Shown here piece after piece: positions 1 to 11,900 of a stretch of 64,000 nt of DNA. The position numbers and the translations under genes are program-made. The DNA comes from Omphalotus guepiniiformis. Lineage: Eukaryota; Basidiomycota; Agaricomycetes; Agaricales; Omphalotaceae. The stretch is from assembly GCA_028554645.1 (NCBI GenBank), contig JAQOOI010000018.1, positions 62,001 to 126,000 of the forward strand, given 5' to 3'. Positions within the stretch are counted from its first letter, which is position 1. The number at the start of each line of letters is the position of its first letter. Under the pieces are notes generated by a model that was not told the DNA's origin, made no database searches, and worked only from the letters and a program-made list of their open reading frames with translations.

Positions 1-1402
1 CAATCTAGAGACCATATCTTGAATACGGTGACTACACCAACCTCCTTCCCAAGACTAGATTTATAACTACTGCCCCAGTATTCAGAAGCTATCTCAAAAT
101 ACGCGGAGGTGCTTGGTTTTCTTAAAATCACGCAACACACCAATAACTTGTCAATCAGGACAAATTTGAACGGGACGGCGTGGACTTGATCACCAATGCT
201 CGGTTAGTCGTGCATTTCTTCATATTTGCTTGTCTAAATTCGACATATCATTTAGTGTCGCTGCAGTGAACGACGAGCACGTCTTATACACCCACCGAGG
301 ACCAGATGGAAAAACGGAGCAACTTAGCATTCCGACCAACTTTGTGTTATGGTCGACTGGTATAGCTATGAATCCCTTCGCCAAACGAGTCACAGACTTG
401 TTGCCCAACCAAGTGCACAGGAAGGCTATAGAAGTCGATGCTCACCTGCGAGTCAAAGGTGCACCACTAGGAACGGTCTATGCTTTGGGTGATTGTGCGA
501 CCGTGAGCCGGGTGCTTTGGTTTCATTACGGTGTTTATATCTGACGTCCTTTGGTGGTGTAGATTGAAACCTCACTTGTTAGTCATTTCATGGAGCTTGT
601 GGAAGATGCAGATCAAAATAAGGATGGTAAAATTGATTTGAACGAGTGGGAACACATGGGTCAGTTACCCTAATATGATTCTGCATCCGGATTGAAGATT
701 TACCACGACGAACTATTCCGATAGTCAAACGAATTACTGCAAAGGTGCCCATGGCTGAAGATCATGTCAGCAAGGTAAGCCTTTCTTGTGACATAAGGGT
801 TCGTTAAGCCAACTGCGAGCACAACCTGTAGGCGAGGGAAATATTTGAAATGTATGACTCGGATGCAGATAATAGCCTATCTCTGAACGAGCTGGTTCGC
901 TTGTTGGAAGACCTTGGAAGTAAAATTACAGCTCTACCCGCCGTACGTTCTTCATTCTCTTTCTCCCTGCCTCGGTCTCATATGCAATCCAATCTTGTCC
1001 GTTCACACAGACTGCCCAGGTGGCTTCCCAGCAAGGCAAATACATTGCCAAGAAGTTGAACAAGCTCGCGCGCTCACAAAAGGTTCTCCAAGCGAATGAT
1101 CTTCCTGCTTCGACGGACGAAGCTGTTTCAGGCCCTTTCAGGTACTTTCATCTAGGCAGCTTGGCGTACATTGGGAACGCCGCTGTCTTTGATTTGGGAA
1201 AGTATTCCTTCATGGGTGGATTGGCTGCCATGTATGCTTGGAGGAGTGTGTATTGGAATGAGCAAGTGTCCACGAGGACGAGGGCGTTGTTGATGTTTGA
1301 TTGGATTATACGGTGAGGTTGCTTGGTGGCCCTCTTTCTTGAACCGTTTTCTCATTGGATTTACACAGAGGCATTTGGGGAAGGGATTTGTCCCGACTTT
1401 AA
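1..1402 (+). CDS. NDE1: External alternative NADH dehydrogenase with EF-hands (5' partial)
   Basis: C-terminal part of a type II NADH:ubiquinone oxidoreductase, a single-subunit flavoenzyme that oxidises cytosolic NADH at the outer face of the mitochondrial inner membrane and passes electrons to ubiquinone without pumping protons. Visible are the second dinucleotide-binding region ending in VLWSTGIAMNPF and the FAD-associated VYALGDCATV (exon around 240-510). Two EF-hand loops sit between them and the C-terminus: DQNKDGKIDLNE near 615-650, canonical, and DSDADNSLSLNE near 855-890, with Asn at the usual Gly. This Ca-binding insertion is typical of fungal and plant external enzymes. The membrane-associating tail reads FHLGSLAYIG, then YSFMGGLAAMYAWRSVYW. 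The last intron ends at 1368, and the final exon encodes RGIWGRDLSRL with TAA at 1400-1402. The 5' exons lie outside the window. Confident family call; the NDE1 versus NDE2 paralogue is not resolved. Confidence 0.93.
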
Positions 1403-1677
1403 AACATACTTGCGGTACGGAAATTGATCAAGCGCCAGGTTGCAGCTTAGAGTGATTGCTAGAGCGGACTAGTTGTATCACACACTTCATTGGATCGTAG
1501 TGTACTAAGGGAGTTTACACCCAATACAAATCTTAATATTCCTGCAAGGTGTACGATGTGAGAATTGCTATTCTACCAGATCATAGTTATCACAATGAAC
1601 GTGTAGGACCAACAACAGAAGACCTTCACCAGGGGAAAGTCAGACACAGAATGAGCACGCAAAGTCTCGTAAGGGCG

Positions 1678-4039
1678 TCACCGGACGCTCAGAGGCACAA
1701 GCTTGCCGCCTTCGTTCGATATAGCAGCAAGGTCGGTTTTTGGCGTAATTGCTTCTACATGTCCTTCATCGGTAATGCGTGTGATTGTTGGAGGGCGGTC
1801 TATTGACCACCTGCGGCAAGAACGTAGCTTTTCCTCGATTCGCTTTGCAAGAATGTCGTATTCTATCGGTAATGGAATGCTGAGGACGAAGGTGCTACTT
1901 CCGTGGCGCAATTGTACGAACACTCTGTCTTTCTTGTCAATGGAAGCCATCTTGAACATCTCTATAGCTACGCTATCGAGGTCCTGTGATGTAGGTCCAA
2001 AGTCAATCCTGCTGAGGACATTATTTACTGTATACGCTCTTCTAGAGCGAGGATGTTGGGTTTGGGCCTAATGGACGGTTCGCTTTTAGTATGGTGGGAC
2101 GAGGCAAGATGATTCCCTTACCCTACGAATGCTTTCAATTTCCGATTGCCACTTGTGCATCAGCACTTCTGTCTGACACAGCAGTGATATCTTGTATTTT
2201 CCAAGATCCAGTGATAGTTCGTAGTATATTCGCAATCCTGCATCTAATCAAGATACTCTTTTTCAATCACGGGTGCATCTAAGGGATGAGACATGAGGCG
2301 CATCTTCAGCTCGCTCCAGCATATCCATCTCTATCAATAGAATCATCTTTGTGTTCCAATAGTCTTTGATATACAGAGAAGGTAACGGGGGCGACGTCGT
2401 AGAAACAGAAGATGCTTTTCGTCTTCCAATCTTTGCACTCGTAGGCGGAGGAAGTACTTCATCGCACAGTAGGAGCACATTTTCGAATAAGAACACGTCG
2501 AATGTTTGGATGATTCCATTTCTGCGCACCGACATATTGTCGTTCAAGAGCAGTAAACCCATATTGTTCATGTCGAGACCATCCCAATCGTTGATACGCT
2601 TCTTCAGCGATTCCCGAGTCTGATCGGTCTTGGCTCGTTGCTGGGCTCGAAGGAGGTTATCGATAACTCCACGTAGAGCTGTACGGCCAGAATGTAAGTC
2701 CTCTAGGTTCTTATGTTTCTTTTCATGCAGCGTTAGGATACGTATGAGTATCTGGTAGGATAAGTTATGTGTATAAGCAGGGCATGACTACTACTGAAAT
2801 AACTCCTCACATTGAGAGTATCCATGTATTCAGATACATGCTGAGGTGGGACGTTAAGGAGGCTTTTCATATATTCTGCAGTCATATATTGTCCAAAGAC
2901 CTACAGAGAATATCAGCATAAGAAGGCCAATTTAAAGATAGTCTCCACCTTCAAGGAGGTGACGGCAGCAAAATTCGGCTCTGCGAGCACACGGTTTACG
3001 CAGTATATTTGGTATATTACTTCAAAATCTGATGCCTGGAAATCTGTTATTAACGGGTCGACAATTGGACAGCATATACTTTACTTACATGCATCACGAA
3101 TTGCTGTCCCCATCTTTGTTCATCCCATGGGAGTTCCGAAACACACTCCAACTGGAGTCGAAACTTGCGCGCGAATGTAAACAGCTTCTTTGGAAATACC
3201 AGGGAAGATGTCTCGCTATCCATCGCCCCAGCAGCCACCAGAGATTGAGAAAGAGCCTAGATAATTTTAAAGGTCAACAACCGAAACCTGAACCAGTATG
3301 TGTTCTTACCTCCAACGTTTCCATGTCACGAATATACTGTCGCTCAGACTTGATGAGTTTAGAGATATGGTCCTTCCATTCGCTCTCAAATGTATTCAAA
3401 TGCTCAATACGAGTCGAATTGTTATTCTTTGGATAGCGGGGGATTTGTGACCTCGGTTTGGCATCCGGCAAAGCGTGAAGTACAAGCGACACGGCATCAA
3501 CTGCCTGTAAATCACATACAAAGTTCAGCGGCACCGATCAGTGGAAGAAGTCAACGCTACCGACCTTCCTTAGACCTGCTGTCGACTCTCGTTCGAGCAA
3601 TTCTGTTACTGTGAAATACTCACAGCCAAAGGCCTGACTTGTTCGAAGCGCGAAAAGAGCAATTGCAATCCTGCTAGAGTAACCTTCACTCTGCGTTCGC
3701 GTGAAGTCCAGATCAATCCTCGGATAGGCCGAAGAGGGAAGGAGGTTGAACAAATAGCACAGAGGTATTCCAAGGCAGAACAATTCTTGTATGCAGGAGA
3801 CTGGATCCGGATATAATGAATCGTCTAGGAGAAATTCAGAGAACAAGCCGAAGCCTGGTAGGGAGAGTAGACGGGACCGCAGGTTAAGGCAATCTGAGTA
3901 CACTGAGCTGTTCATGGCCATTTCCTACTCGGAGTGGTTTGAGTGTCAGTTGATATATTCTAAATCTAACACTGCTTGAAAAGTTGATTGTGGCCTGAAG
4001 CTGTAAAGCCAGTAGATGTGAAAGTACAGCCAATGCCAT
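1678..4039 (-). CDS. CDC24: CDC24 Rho guanine nucleotide exchange factor (GEF for Cdc42)
   Basis: Activates the polarity GTPase Cdc42 at sites of hyphal growth. Domains in order along the minus strand: a CDC24-type calponin-homology-like region (3538-3921, MAMNSSVYSDC then LRSRLLSLPGFGLFSEFLLDD); a DH/RhoGEF domain (about 3050-3534, ending in FRLQLECVSELPWDEQRWGQ); a PH domain (about 2263-2571, GLLLLNDNMSVRRNG and FDVFLFENVLLLCDE); and a C-terminal PB1 domain (1678-1959, VFVQLRHGSSTFVLSIPLP) that would bind a Bem1-type scaffold. I place the start at 4039: a short first exon encoding MALAVLSHLLALQLQ joins in frame, through a roughly 50-base intron, to EMAMNSSVYSDC. It faces the NADH dehydrogenase gene tail-to-tail, 275 bases apart. 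The family is certain from the four-domain order; some inner intron borders were not resolved. Confidence 0.92.
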
Positions 4040-4247
4040 GATGGGAGAACTTCAAGCTGATCTTTGTCAGACGCTATTCGAATTGAATCGAACTCAGCGG
4101 AGGTATGACCAATTTAAGGCAACACTTGTTACTGGATGATATTTCGATTCTCTCGGACTAATTTCACGCTTTCCACATATGTACAGAACATATCCAATCA
4201 CAACGGGCAATCAATCAAGAACCGCAAAGAACATGTTACATTGTAGG

Positions 4248-4980
4248 TCAGTTCGGCAAGCCAGCAACCTGCCACCCGGTCCCATCATATACGGCTTCAG
4301 TAATCGTGCCAGGAGCACCTTGACTGATGAACCCAACCCTAAGCTCACGGGAAGTTGTATTGCTTGGCAAGACATATAACGCCTGGCTTCCTTCGACAAC
4401 TGTGAATCCTTGATTTGTGATACAATCCGCGCAGCTTTGTCCTCCCATCCATGCAGCAGGTGGGACTGGCTGGTAGATGTACTCGCTTAGGATGTTGTCT
4501 GGAGAGACGAAGAAAAGATGGATCTGCAATGTGAGGCGAACGATCAAGACAAAATTCTTCTGAATTGATGAGTGATCTTACGAATCCATACCACGGCGGA
4601 GAAGGAATGACCGTCACAGCGATGGGCGTACCGAGGAGTACTTCGTTGCCAGGAACAATAATGTCATTGCAAGTACGTTCAATGCTGCCAGTGGTAAATG
4701 CGTCTAGGACGCAGGTTTGGAATATACCACCACTAGTGATGTTCTGAGCGTACAGACGGGTATCACCATTTCCTGTGGTCGTTTGGACGGCAGCGACGTC
4801 ACCTATAGCTCTGAATGGGGTGACGTTGGACGCTGCGGGGCTTGAGGTGACATAAGTGAAGATCAGAGAAGAGATGAGCTGCGGGGACGACGTCGGTCAG
4901 GTCTTAATCACGATGAGTGTTGGAAATAGGCTCGACTTACAAAGAGCGAGCAAGTCGGCGAATCGATCACTGAATCGCAT
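4248..4980 (-). CDS. Small protein with lectin-like repeats; 5' end uncertain
   Basis: A spliced reading frame of roughly 215 residues. I verified one intron of about 50 bases between WYGF and IHLFFVSPDNILSEYIY. Three segments look alike: TRLYAQNITSGGIFQTCVL, IHLFFVSPDNILSEYIYQP and LRVGFISQGAPGTITEAVYD, the last followed by GTGW. This x-hydrophobic-Y/F-x-SPD/G-x-I-x-E-Y pattern resembles blades of fungal fucose-lectin-type propellers, but two or three blades are too few for a full propeller. A pair of cysteines (CADC) and several NxT/S sites fit an extracellular protein. A hydrophobic stretch, LISSLIFTYV, lies at the N-terminal end. The first exon could not be closed: the ATG at 4980 gives MRFSDRFADLLALF but does not splice in phase, so the start may lie further upstream. 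Function unknown; the lectin idea is inference. Confidence 0.5.
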
Positions 4981-5739
4981 TATCAGGAAAGATAATACGA
5001 TGACTAGGAATTCAGCTTGTTGAGGCGTACACCCCAGAAGACTTTGGTTTTGATACACACGAAATCTGTACCTACATTGCTAACAGATTCGAGTCAAGAC
5101 GTCTGCCTTGCACTGCGCTAGAATCACTTCAGCTGACTGTGCTGGGATGCTTTGACTTGAAGTCTGGCATAGTTCTCTACAGAAGATGGTTAATGTTTCT
5201 GACATAGTCCCGAAAATAACTTGCAGTATGATATGTTGTCAGAAGTCTATGTCTGCAGCGGGGACACTCTAGAGAATATAATTTGGACGGATTGAATGGG
5301 TGCAATGAGCATCTGGTATTCAAGTTAGTCACGGACAAATGCTTATGCTGAGCTTCCCTTCGCCCACTGAGGCACGTTTGAACCAGAAATTTGACGACCA
5401 TTTTAGTAAGGTTCCTGTACGATGGTCGAAATATTACGAATTGCAGCGTAGGGAAAAAGATTCAGATACATTTACATCAGCTCAGCGCGACGACAGGAAG
5501 ATAGATGTTAATGAGAAAGGGTGATATTTCTGGACGTCGGACGATGAGGCGAAATATAAAGGAAGAATGAGATTTCCTAATTGGGAACTGTCGAAATTCT
5601 CCGAGTCTCGACTGCAAACATTTGACGCGAACCTGTATTCATCCCAGAAACTTTTCGTTTCTGTTTCTGGGAACATTTCGATCCTTTCAACCTCATCTTT
5701 ATTGACACCCGGCGACTAAGGCTCTCTGGAATCTCTGGA
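4981..5739. other. Intergenic region with a short inverted repeat
   Basis: No convincing gene. The short open frames here (for example 5177-5401 minus and 5339-5524 plus) show no recognisable domain and no clean splice to a neighbour. The missing first exon of the lectin-like gene may lie in the left part. The right part should be the promoter and 5' leader of the gene starting at 5740. It contains the 9-base inverted repeat listed separately. Confidence 0.6.
5643..5671. repeat. 9-bp perfect inverted repeat, possible stem-loop
   Basis: CCCAGAAAC at 5643-5651 is mirrored by GTTTCTGGG at 5663-5671 with an 11-base spacer. It lies 69 bases upstream of the ATG at 5740, so it is either a promoter element or, if transcribed, a leader hairpin. 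The GAA/TTC triplets also loosely resemble heat-shock element units, but the spacing is not canonical. Confidence 0.45.
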
Positions 5740-7104
5740 ATGGCGACTTTAGCAGGAAGACGGTTTTGTGTCTCGACAGTAGCCAATGTTGTTGCTGGCC
5801 GTTCATATAGTGGAGCGGCAAGACTAGGCCGTGGAGTATGTGCTGCAGCTGTTACGAATGCTGGAAGGAGAGCAATACATGGTTCACCTGTCGGTGAGTA
5901 TGCTTTGCATCCATTACATTTTTCAGTGTCGCCTTTGTTTTTCACTTTGCATATTCTGGCTACTGACGGCAAATCCCACAGTGATGAAGAAAAAGAGCAA
6001 AGTAGTGATTGAAGACCTCTTTGATGATGAACCTGAAGCTGGCGTTGGGGACCTCCTCGCGGACCCTCAGACAGGACCCTCTTCCAACGTGACATCCACT
6101 GCGACACCTGCTGCAAAGGATGGGTTTGTCCGGATGCCAAGCAAGCACCTCTCGCCCGACAAGCGTCACGCGCAATTCGAAGAACGCTATAGTTCGCTCC
6201 TTCCCCATCTCGATTCAAATTTGAAGGGGAGACGGAAACTCCCGCCCATTAGGTACTCAGTGTGGACAGCACTGGTACAGCTTGCCCAGAATGAAGAAGA
6301 ATTGCGCAGGGTAATGGACGTGATCCCAAAGTGGAAGGACGCGAAGAGGCATGAAAAGGACAAAGGTGGATTGACTGAACAGTGGGGCGAGTTATTTGTT
6401 AGTAAGTACTACCAATATAGTCCTGTCACTTTTTTTTCTCAATTCTTTGTATAGCCCGAGCGGAGAGCCTTTCCTGCCCTACCCTCGCCCTTGAGCTTTT
6501 CTCCAACCACGCCAAATATCAAATACCGTTATCTCTTCCTGCTGCTCGGCACCTTCTGCATTCGTTGCATGGCGAGCACTCTACCGAAGATGTCATGACC
6601 GCAGTAGCACTCTATAGAGTCTACGGCCTCAGACCCATCGCTAATGACTTGGTTAGTCTTGGCTTGGTCTGCAGAACACTGGTCAGTCAAGTATATACAA
6701 TTCCGAAGCCTCCGGCCCCTTCGTCAAACAGTCAAGAGTCAGAGAACACGCCCGAATCAATTCCACCATCGACCAAGGCGGCTTCAAAGGAAGTGCTTGA
6801 CGCTCTGCTTATCTCATTACGCCAGATGCTCTCGAAGACCAACCCATCTTCATACGCTGTCTCTCCTCACGCGCGCACGAGATCACTAACGCCTGCTTTC
6901 TCGGAGAGACAGAGACGAGCAATGCACGGACAACCGGCGAAGGAGAAAGAGAAAACTTGGTTGATGAGATGCTTGGCTCGGATTGAAAAAAGTGTTAGCA
7001 GCGAAAGTCAGAAAGGGCTTGCTGCTGTGAAATGGTTGAGAAACTGGAGAGAAAGGGCAGGGCATGTAGAGGCCGAACCGAAAACCACCGCTGCAACAGC
7101 GTAA
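5740..7104 (+). CDS. Unknown protein, probably mitochondrial
   Basis: Three exons. The ATG at 5740 opens a basic, Ser/Ala/Arg-rich leader without acidic residues (MATLAGRRFCVSTVANVVAG, later RRAIHGSP) that looks like a mitochondrial targeting peptide. Intron 1 joins SPV to VMKKKSK; intron 2 joins WGELFV to TRAESLSCPTLALELF. The middle part, roughly residues 110-250, is helical. It has paired-helix phrases such as YSVWTALVQLAQNEEELRRV and PLSLPAARHLLHSLHGEHST, followed by MTAVALYRVYGLRP. These recall PPR/TPR-like proteins of mitochondrial translation or RNA metabolism. The C-terminus is basic and low in complexity. I cannot name a family. The gene runs head-to-tail into PRO2 with only 89 bases between, so the PRO2 promoter must be very short or lie inside this gene. 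Confidence 0.75.
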
Positions 7105-7193
7105 GTAGGTGACTTGTTGTAGATAAGATAATGTTCGTAGAGATTATCTTATCTACTAATTCTATAATCAATCTGCTTCATCGAGTCAACGAA

Positions 7194-8733
7194 ATGTCTG
7201 AATCTAACGCTCAAGATATTGCAAAGTCTGCAAAAGCTGCTTTTGAAAGTTCCCAGCTCATTCCTTCCTCTGAACGCGTCAATGCACTTCATGAAATACG
7301 GAATGCTCTCGTGTCCAACAAAGATCAGATTCTACAAGCAAACAGAGAGGATCTTGGGGTATGTTTCTGCTCACGTTGTTGAAGGTGCTGGCTCTCTAAC
7401 TACTGCACTACATAGGCGGCAAAAGTAGAAGTAGATGCTGGAAGAATGTCAGAGTCGCTTCTTAAAAGACTGGATCTGAATAAAGGCGATAAATGGGACT
7501 CCATGCTACAAGGGGTACTCGATGTCGCATCACTTCCGGATCCCACTGGATCTGTCTCTTACGCTACGGAAATGGACGACGATCTGGAACTATATCGAGT
7601 ATCGTGCCCTATTGGTGTTCTTCTTGTCATATTTGAGGCAAGACCTGAGGTGGTTGTGAACATTGCTGCGTTAGCTATAAAGTCAGGTCAGTGATGTTTG
7701 GAATACGTATCAGCCCTTTTTATGACGCTGACTTTTAGGTGTGGTACAGGAAACGCTGCGATACTTAAAGGTGGAAAGGAGTCGAATCGAACTACGCTGT
7801 TGTTGTCGAAAGCCATTGCAGAAGGCCTTGCTAAAACATCACTTCCTGAGACGTATGTTCAAACCATACAAACTCGGGCTGAAGTCTCGTCACTGCTTGA
7901 GCTAGATCAGTATATTGATCTGGTTATTCCAAGAGGTAGCAACAGCTTGGTCCGGAATATACAAAATAACACTCGTATACCTGTCATGGGACACGCCGAT
8001 GGTTTGTGCTCTGTTTATATAGACGAGCATGCAGACTTGGACAAAGCTGTTCGTATCGTGGTCGATTCAAAGGTATGCCTCACACTTCAAGCTGTACCAA
8101 CTTCATACTCATTGACGTACGTAGACCGACTACCCTGCGGCATGCAACTCTACCGAGACTCTGATTTTACACGAGTCTGTGGTGAATACCTTATGGCCGG
8201 TGGTAGCGAAGGCTCTACTTGAGGCAAATGTAAAACTTCTTTGTGACCCTCACAGTCTCAAAGTCGTCAAGGCACTGTCTCCTCAACCGGCAAACGTACA
8301 GACGCACGTCCTCCCCTCCGAACCTTCGTCCTACACAACAGAGCATCTCGACCTCACCCTTTCCGTCATCGTCCTATCAACAATCCAATCTGCTATCCAA
8401 TTCATAAACTCTCATTCATCTCATCACACAGATTCTATTGTCACCGAGTCGGAGGCGGCAGCGTCTATGTTTTGTAGGGGCGTGGATTCCGCGGGGACGT
8501 TCGTCAATGCTAGTACTCGATTCGCGGATGGGTTTAGATATGGATTCGGTACTGAGGTTGGTATCAGTACCGGCAGGATACATGCTAGGGGTCCCGTTGG
8601 GCTTGATGGGCTTGTCACATATAAGTATATGTTGAGAAGCAAGGCTCGCAAGGGTCATATCGCGGGCGAGTTTGGAACAGGGAAAAAGCAGTATAAACAC
8701 CAAAAGATACACGCGACTGTTGTACCATTCTAA
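7194..8733 (+). CDS. PRO2: Gamma-glutamyl phosphate reductase (proline biosynthesis)
   Basis: Second step of proline synthesis: NADPH-dependent reduction of gamma-glutamyl phosphate to glutamate 5-semialdehyde in the cytosol. The protein (about 450 residues, the usual length) starts at the ATG at 7194 (MSESNAQDIAKSAKAAFESS), chosen over the in-frame upstream position at 7131 because homologues begin here. Aldehyde-dehydrogenase-fold landmarks: CPIGVLLVIFEARPEVVVNI, then NAAILKGGKES (cofactor binding), DLVIPRGSNSLVRNI, PVMGHADGLCSVYID, the catalytic cysteine in TDYPAACNSTETL (around 8125), and the C-terminal ESEAAASMF, FRYGFGTEVGIS and RGPVGLDGLVTYKY. At least four short introns. The C-terminus KIHATVVPF is complete. 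It is tail-to-tail with the FHA-protein gene, 182 bases apart. Confidence 0.96.
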
Positions 8734-8915
8734 TCCAATTAGCCTGAAAAATGCATCGAGCTGTCTAACAAAAAGAAGGAACTAAATATATTTACTATTT
8801 ACATCAATACATAAAGGATTCACAAAGGAACGGAAATGGGCATAATAATGGTATCGTATCAATCTTCAAGCATAGGTATTCCGTCATCACAATTCATATA
8901 TAAAAATTGACTCTT

Positions 8916-11900
8916 TCAGGTTTTTGACCTGGTTCTCATCGCTCGCGTCCTCGTCCCCGTCCCCAGCTCCGGTTCTGTAGCCGGTTCATCCTTGACCTTT
9001 ACTGCATTCTTGCGGGGCCTCCCCACTTTGGTCTTAGTGACCACAGGTTCATCCTCGCTCGCATTCTCTTTGTCGACACCCGCCTCGCCTGGTGATTCTG
9101 GTACTGCAGGCGCCGCCTTCTTCGTGGCCCGAGATCTAGTCCCTGTGGTGGCGGGTATGTTCTCTGCGGCAGAAACACCTTTTCTGGTCCTTGGCGCACT
9201 TTTCTTGGGCGCTGGAAGCGGTTCTGTCTCTTCTTCTTTAATGGGCTCTGGGACTACAGCAGCTTTTGGTCTCCTTCCCCTCTTCACAGTAGTCACAGCT
9301 GCCTCCTCGCTGGACTCTATAGCGGTAGACTCATTCTCTTCTTCTGTTTCCGTTGTCGCTGGCGTTTTCCCTCTTGTACGACTCGGCGGTTTCTTGGATA
9401 CCGGGACGGCGTCAGAGTCTGGTTGATCTGATACTGACGCCGATCTTCCGCGAGTCCTTGGGGTAGGCGTAGGAGCCTTTCGTCCGCGGGTCTTTGGGGC
9501 TGGGGTAGCTTCACTGTTGGTGGTAGCTGTACGAGGTTCGGGGTCGGCAGAAGCCTTGCGTGTTCGTCGGCCAGTGGCTGTTTTAACAGACCGAGACAGA
9601 TTGGGTTCTTCGTCAGCGGTAGTTGGGACTCCACTGTCCTCACTATCTGACTCCGGAGGCACGGGGGTCTTGGAGCGACCACGAACCGGTTTCTTCCTAG
9701 ATGTTTTTGCTTCAGGCTTCAGCGACGTATCATCATTTGCGACAGGCAAAGTTTCAACTTGTGAAGACTCGGTCGCAGCCTCTACCACTACCTGAACTTC
9801 AGAGGATTGCTTCGTGGATCGTGCGCGAGTTTTGGAAGGTGGTTTAAGAGCCGAACCCTGGTACTGAATCAGCGACAATGGATGTTGAGATACAAGAGAT
9901 ATGCTTACAGATCCCATCCCCTTAGTCTCGTCCTTGTCAGGCACAGTTTTTCCTGTTCCTCGCAGCAGCTTCCCTTTCTTGACAGTGTGCTTGTCATCGC
10001 CACTACTATCGTCCTTGTCATCTCGTCTACCCACGACATCGGGAGATCCCTCATCGTCGGCCAATGAAGGTGTTTCAGTCTGCAAAGTCTTGCTAGCTAC
10101 CTTTGCTTTCTTTCTTGCAGTACGAGTTTTCAAGGGAGAAATCGGAATCTCCTCTGAGGGTGGAGGAAGGGGCGCGTTGCCTGCGTTCGATTCTTCTGAT
10201 CTCTCAGGGGCATCGGCCATATCCATGTCTTGTTCGTTCGTACTGGCCGGCTTCGATGAATCCGAGGCGGGCTCATCAGTTGTCTCCAACGACATAGCAG
10301 CCTCGGCAAACAGAGATCGTCTTGGAAGCTGTTTATGTGGTGCGCGAAGCAGAGAAAATTCTTCGTTCTCTTCAGATATTTTATCCACCGAGCCTTCTAC
10401 AGTCTTTTTCTTCCGAGGTGAATCCATGGACATGGACGCTCTCCTATCTGCTTTCAATTCCTCAACCGTGTCCTTCATCATCTCTAACAAACTTCGAGTA
10501 TCCAGCTGATCAACTTCCTCAAAATTGGCAGTTGAGAGTCTGCCAGCCTTCATCGGAGATGATGACTGATGATCCGCTCGCTTTACAGGTGAAGAAGGTC
10601 CCATACCAGGTATCCCTCCAGAACCTCCAAAGAAAGTCTCAGGCATCCGCAATGCTGACCTCCTTCGTTCCTGAATGGCTCGTTTCTCGGCCTCAGTGAG
10701 TCTCGCACCTGGCGTTCTCGGTCTCCCGCGGTCAGCTACATCTGAAGACGCACGGACTGGTGAAGAAGGGGGAGGAGGGACAACTAGATCCTGGACTCTC
10801 CAGGGCTGCTCCTCGATCTTGATTCTCCTCGCTTCGCCACCTCCAAGTGAGAACCTTTGTCGATCGGGACCCGCGCCAGACCGTGCTTGAGAGGGGACCA
10901 CCCGTTGAGGTTGGGGAGTCATAAAGAGTCCCCTGGTTGGAGCCGAGCCAGAAGGTGGCGCGAATCGACGATTGTTGGGCGTTGCAGGGGCAACGCGCAG
11001 AGGGCCAGGATTTTCTTCGGCCTCCTCCTCCTCTTCCTTAAATTCCTGTAACATGGAAAATACACCATTTTCATCGCCTTCAGCCGGCTGTTCGGCTTCG
11101 ATTGACATAGGGTCGTTAACATCGAGAGGCACGTCAACTTCTTCATCTTTAGCCTTGGTAGGTGACGTAGAGCGGCGGAAGGGCCAGATACTGCCCAAGC
11201 TCTTTCGCCAGGTCGCCTTCTGCTGTTCACTCTCCTGTTCCTCTTTATTTTCACCAGTGGACTCGTCATCTTTGAGCGGCAACTCTTGCGTTTCAAAGTC
11301 GTCGTCGTCATTGTCGTCGACTTCCTCCTCCTCCTCCTCTTCCGCCAATACCGTACCAAACACCTCCATTTCCTCCTCCAGATCCTCTTCTTGTTCCTCT
11401 CGTTCCAGCTCTGCCTTCAAAACAGCACGCTGGGCACTTCGAATGAGCACAGCTCTGTGGAGACTGTTTCGTGGAGGTCTACGCGGTGTCACTGGAGGCA
11501 GCGGTTGCAGAAGTATCGGAGGGGGGGCAGTGATGTAGGTCGACTTGGTCGGCGATTTGCGGGAACCCAGAGTTGGTGGGGGTAAATCGAGAGGTATCTC
11601 TACATCCTCAAGAATCACAAGGTCTTGATCTTCTTCAACTACATGTGGAGAGTCGCCTTCCACGAGAATAATCTCGTCGTCGTCGTCGTCCTCTTGTTGC
11701 GTTGCTGAAGTTTGAGGGGTAAAAGTAGATGAAAATAACGACCGTACAGGTGCTGCTGTAGATTTTTTCAGAGGGGAGGATTGCCCTGATCGTATCTTGA
11801 GGGGCTTTAAGGGACTTTGTAGTACGCGGAGATTCTCTGCAGGATTATTAGAGGGATGAGGAGAGAACACCTCGGCCGATTGAATCATGGAGAGTCGAAG

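Noticed and set aside
8992..11585. Many long plus-strand frames opposite the FHA protein
   Set aside because: They are antisense shadows of low-complexity Ser/Glu/Lys codons with no independent domain or promoter.
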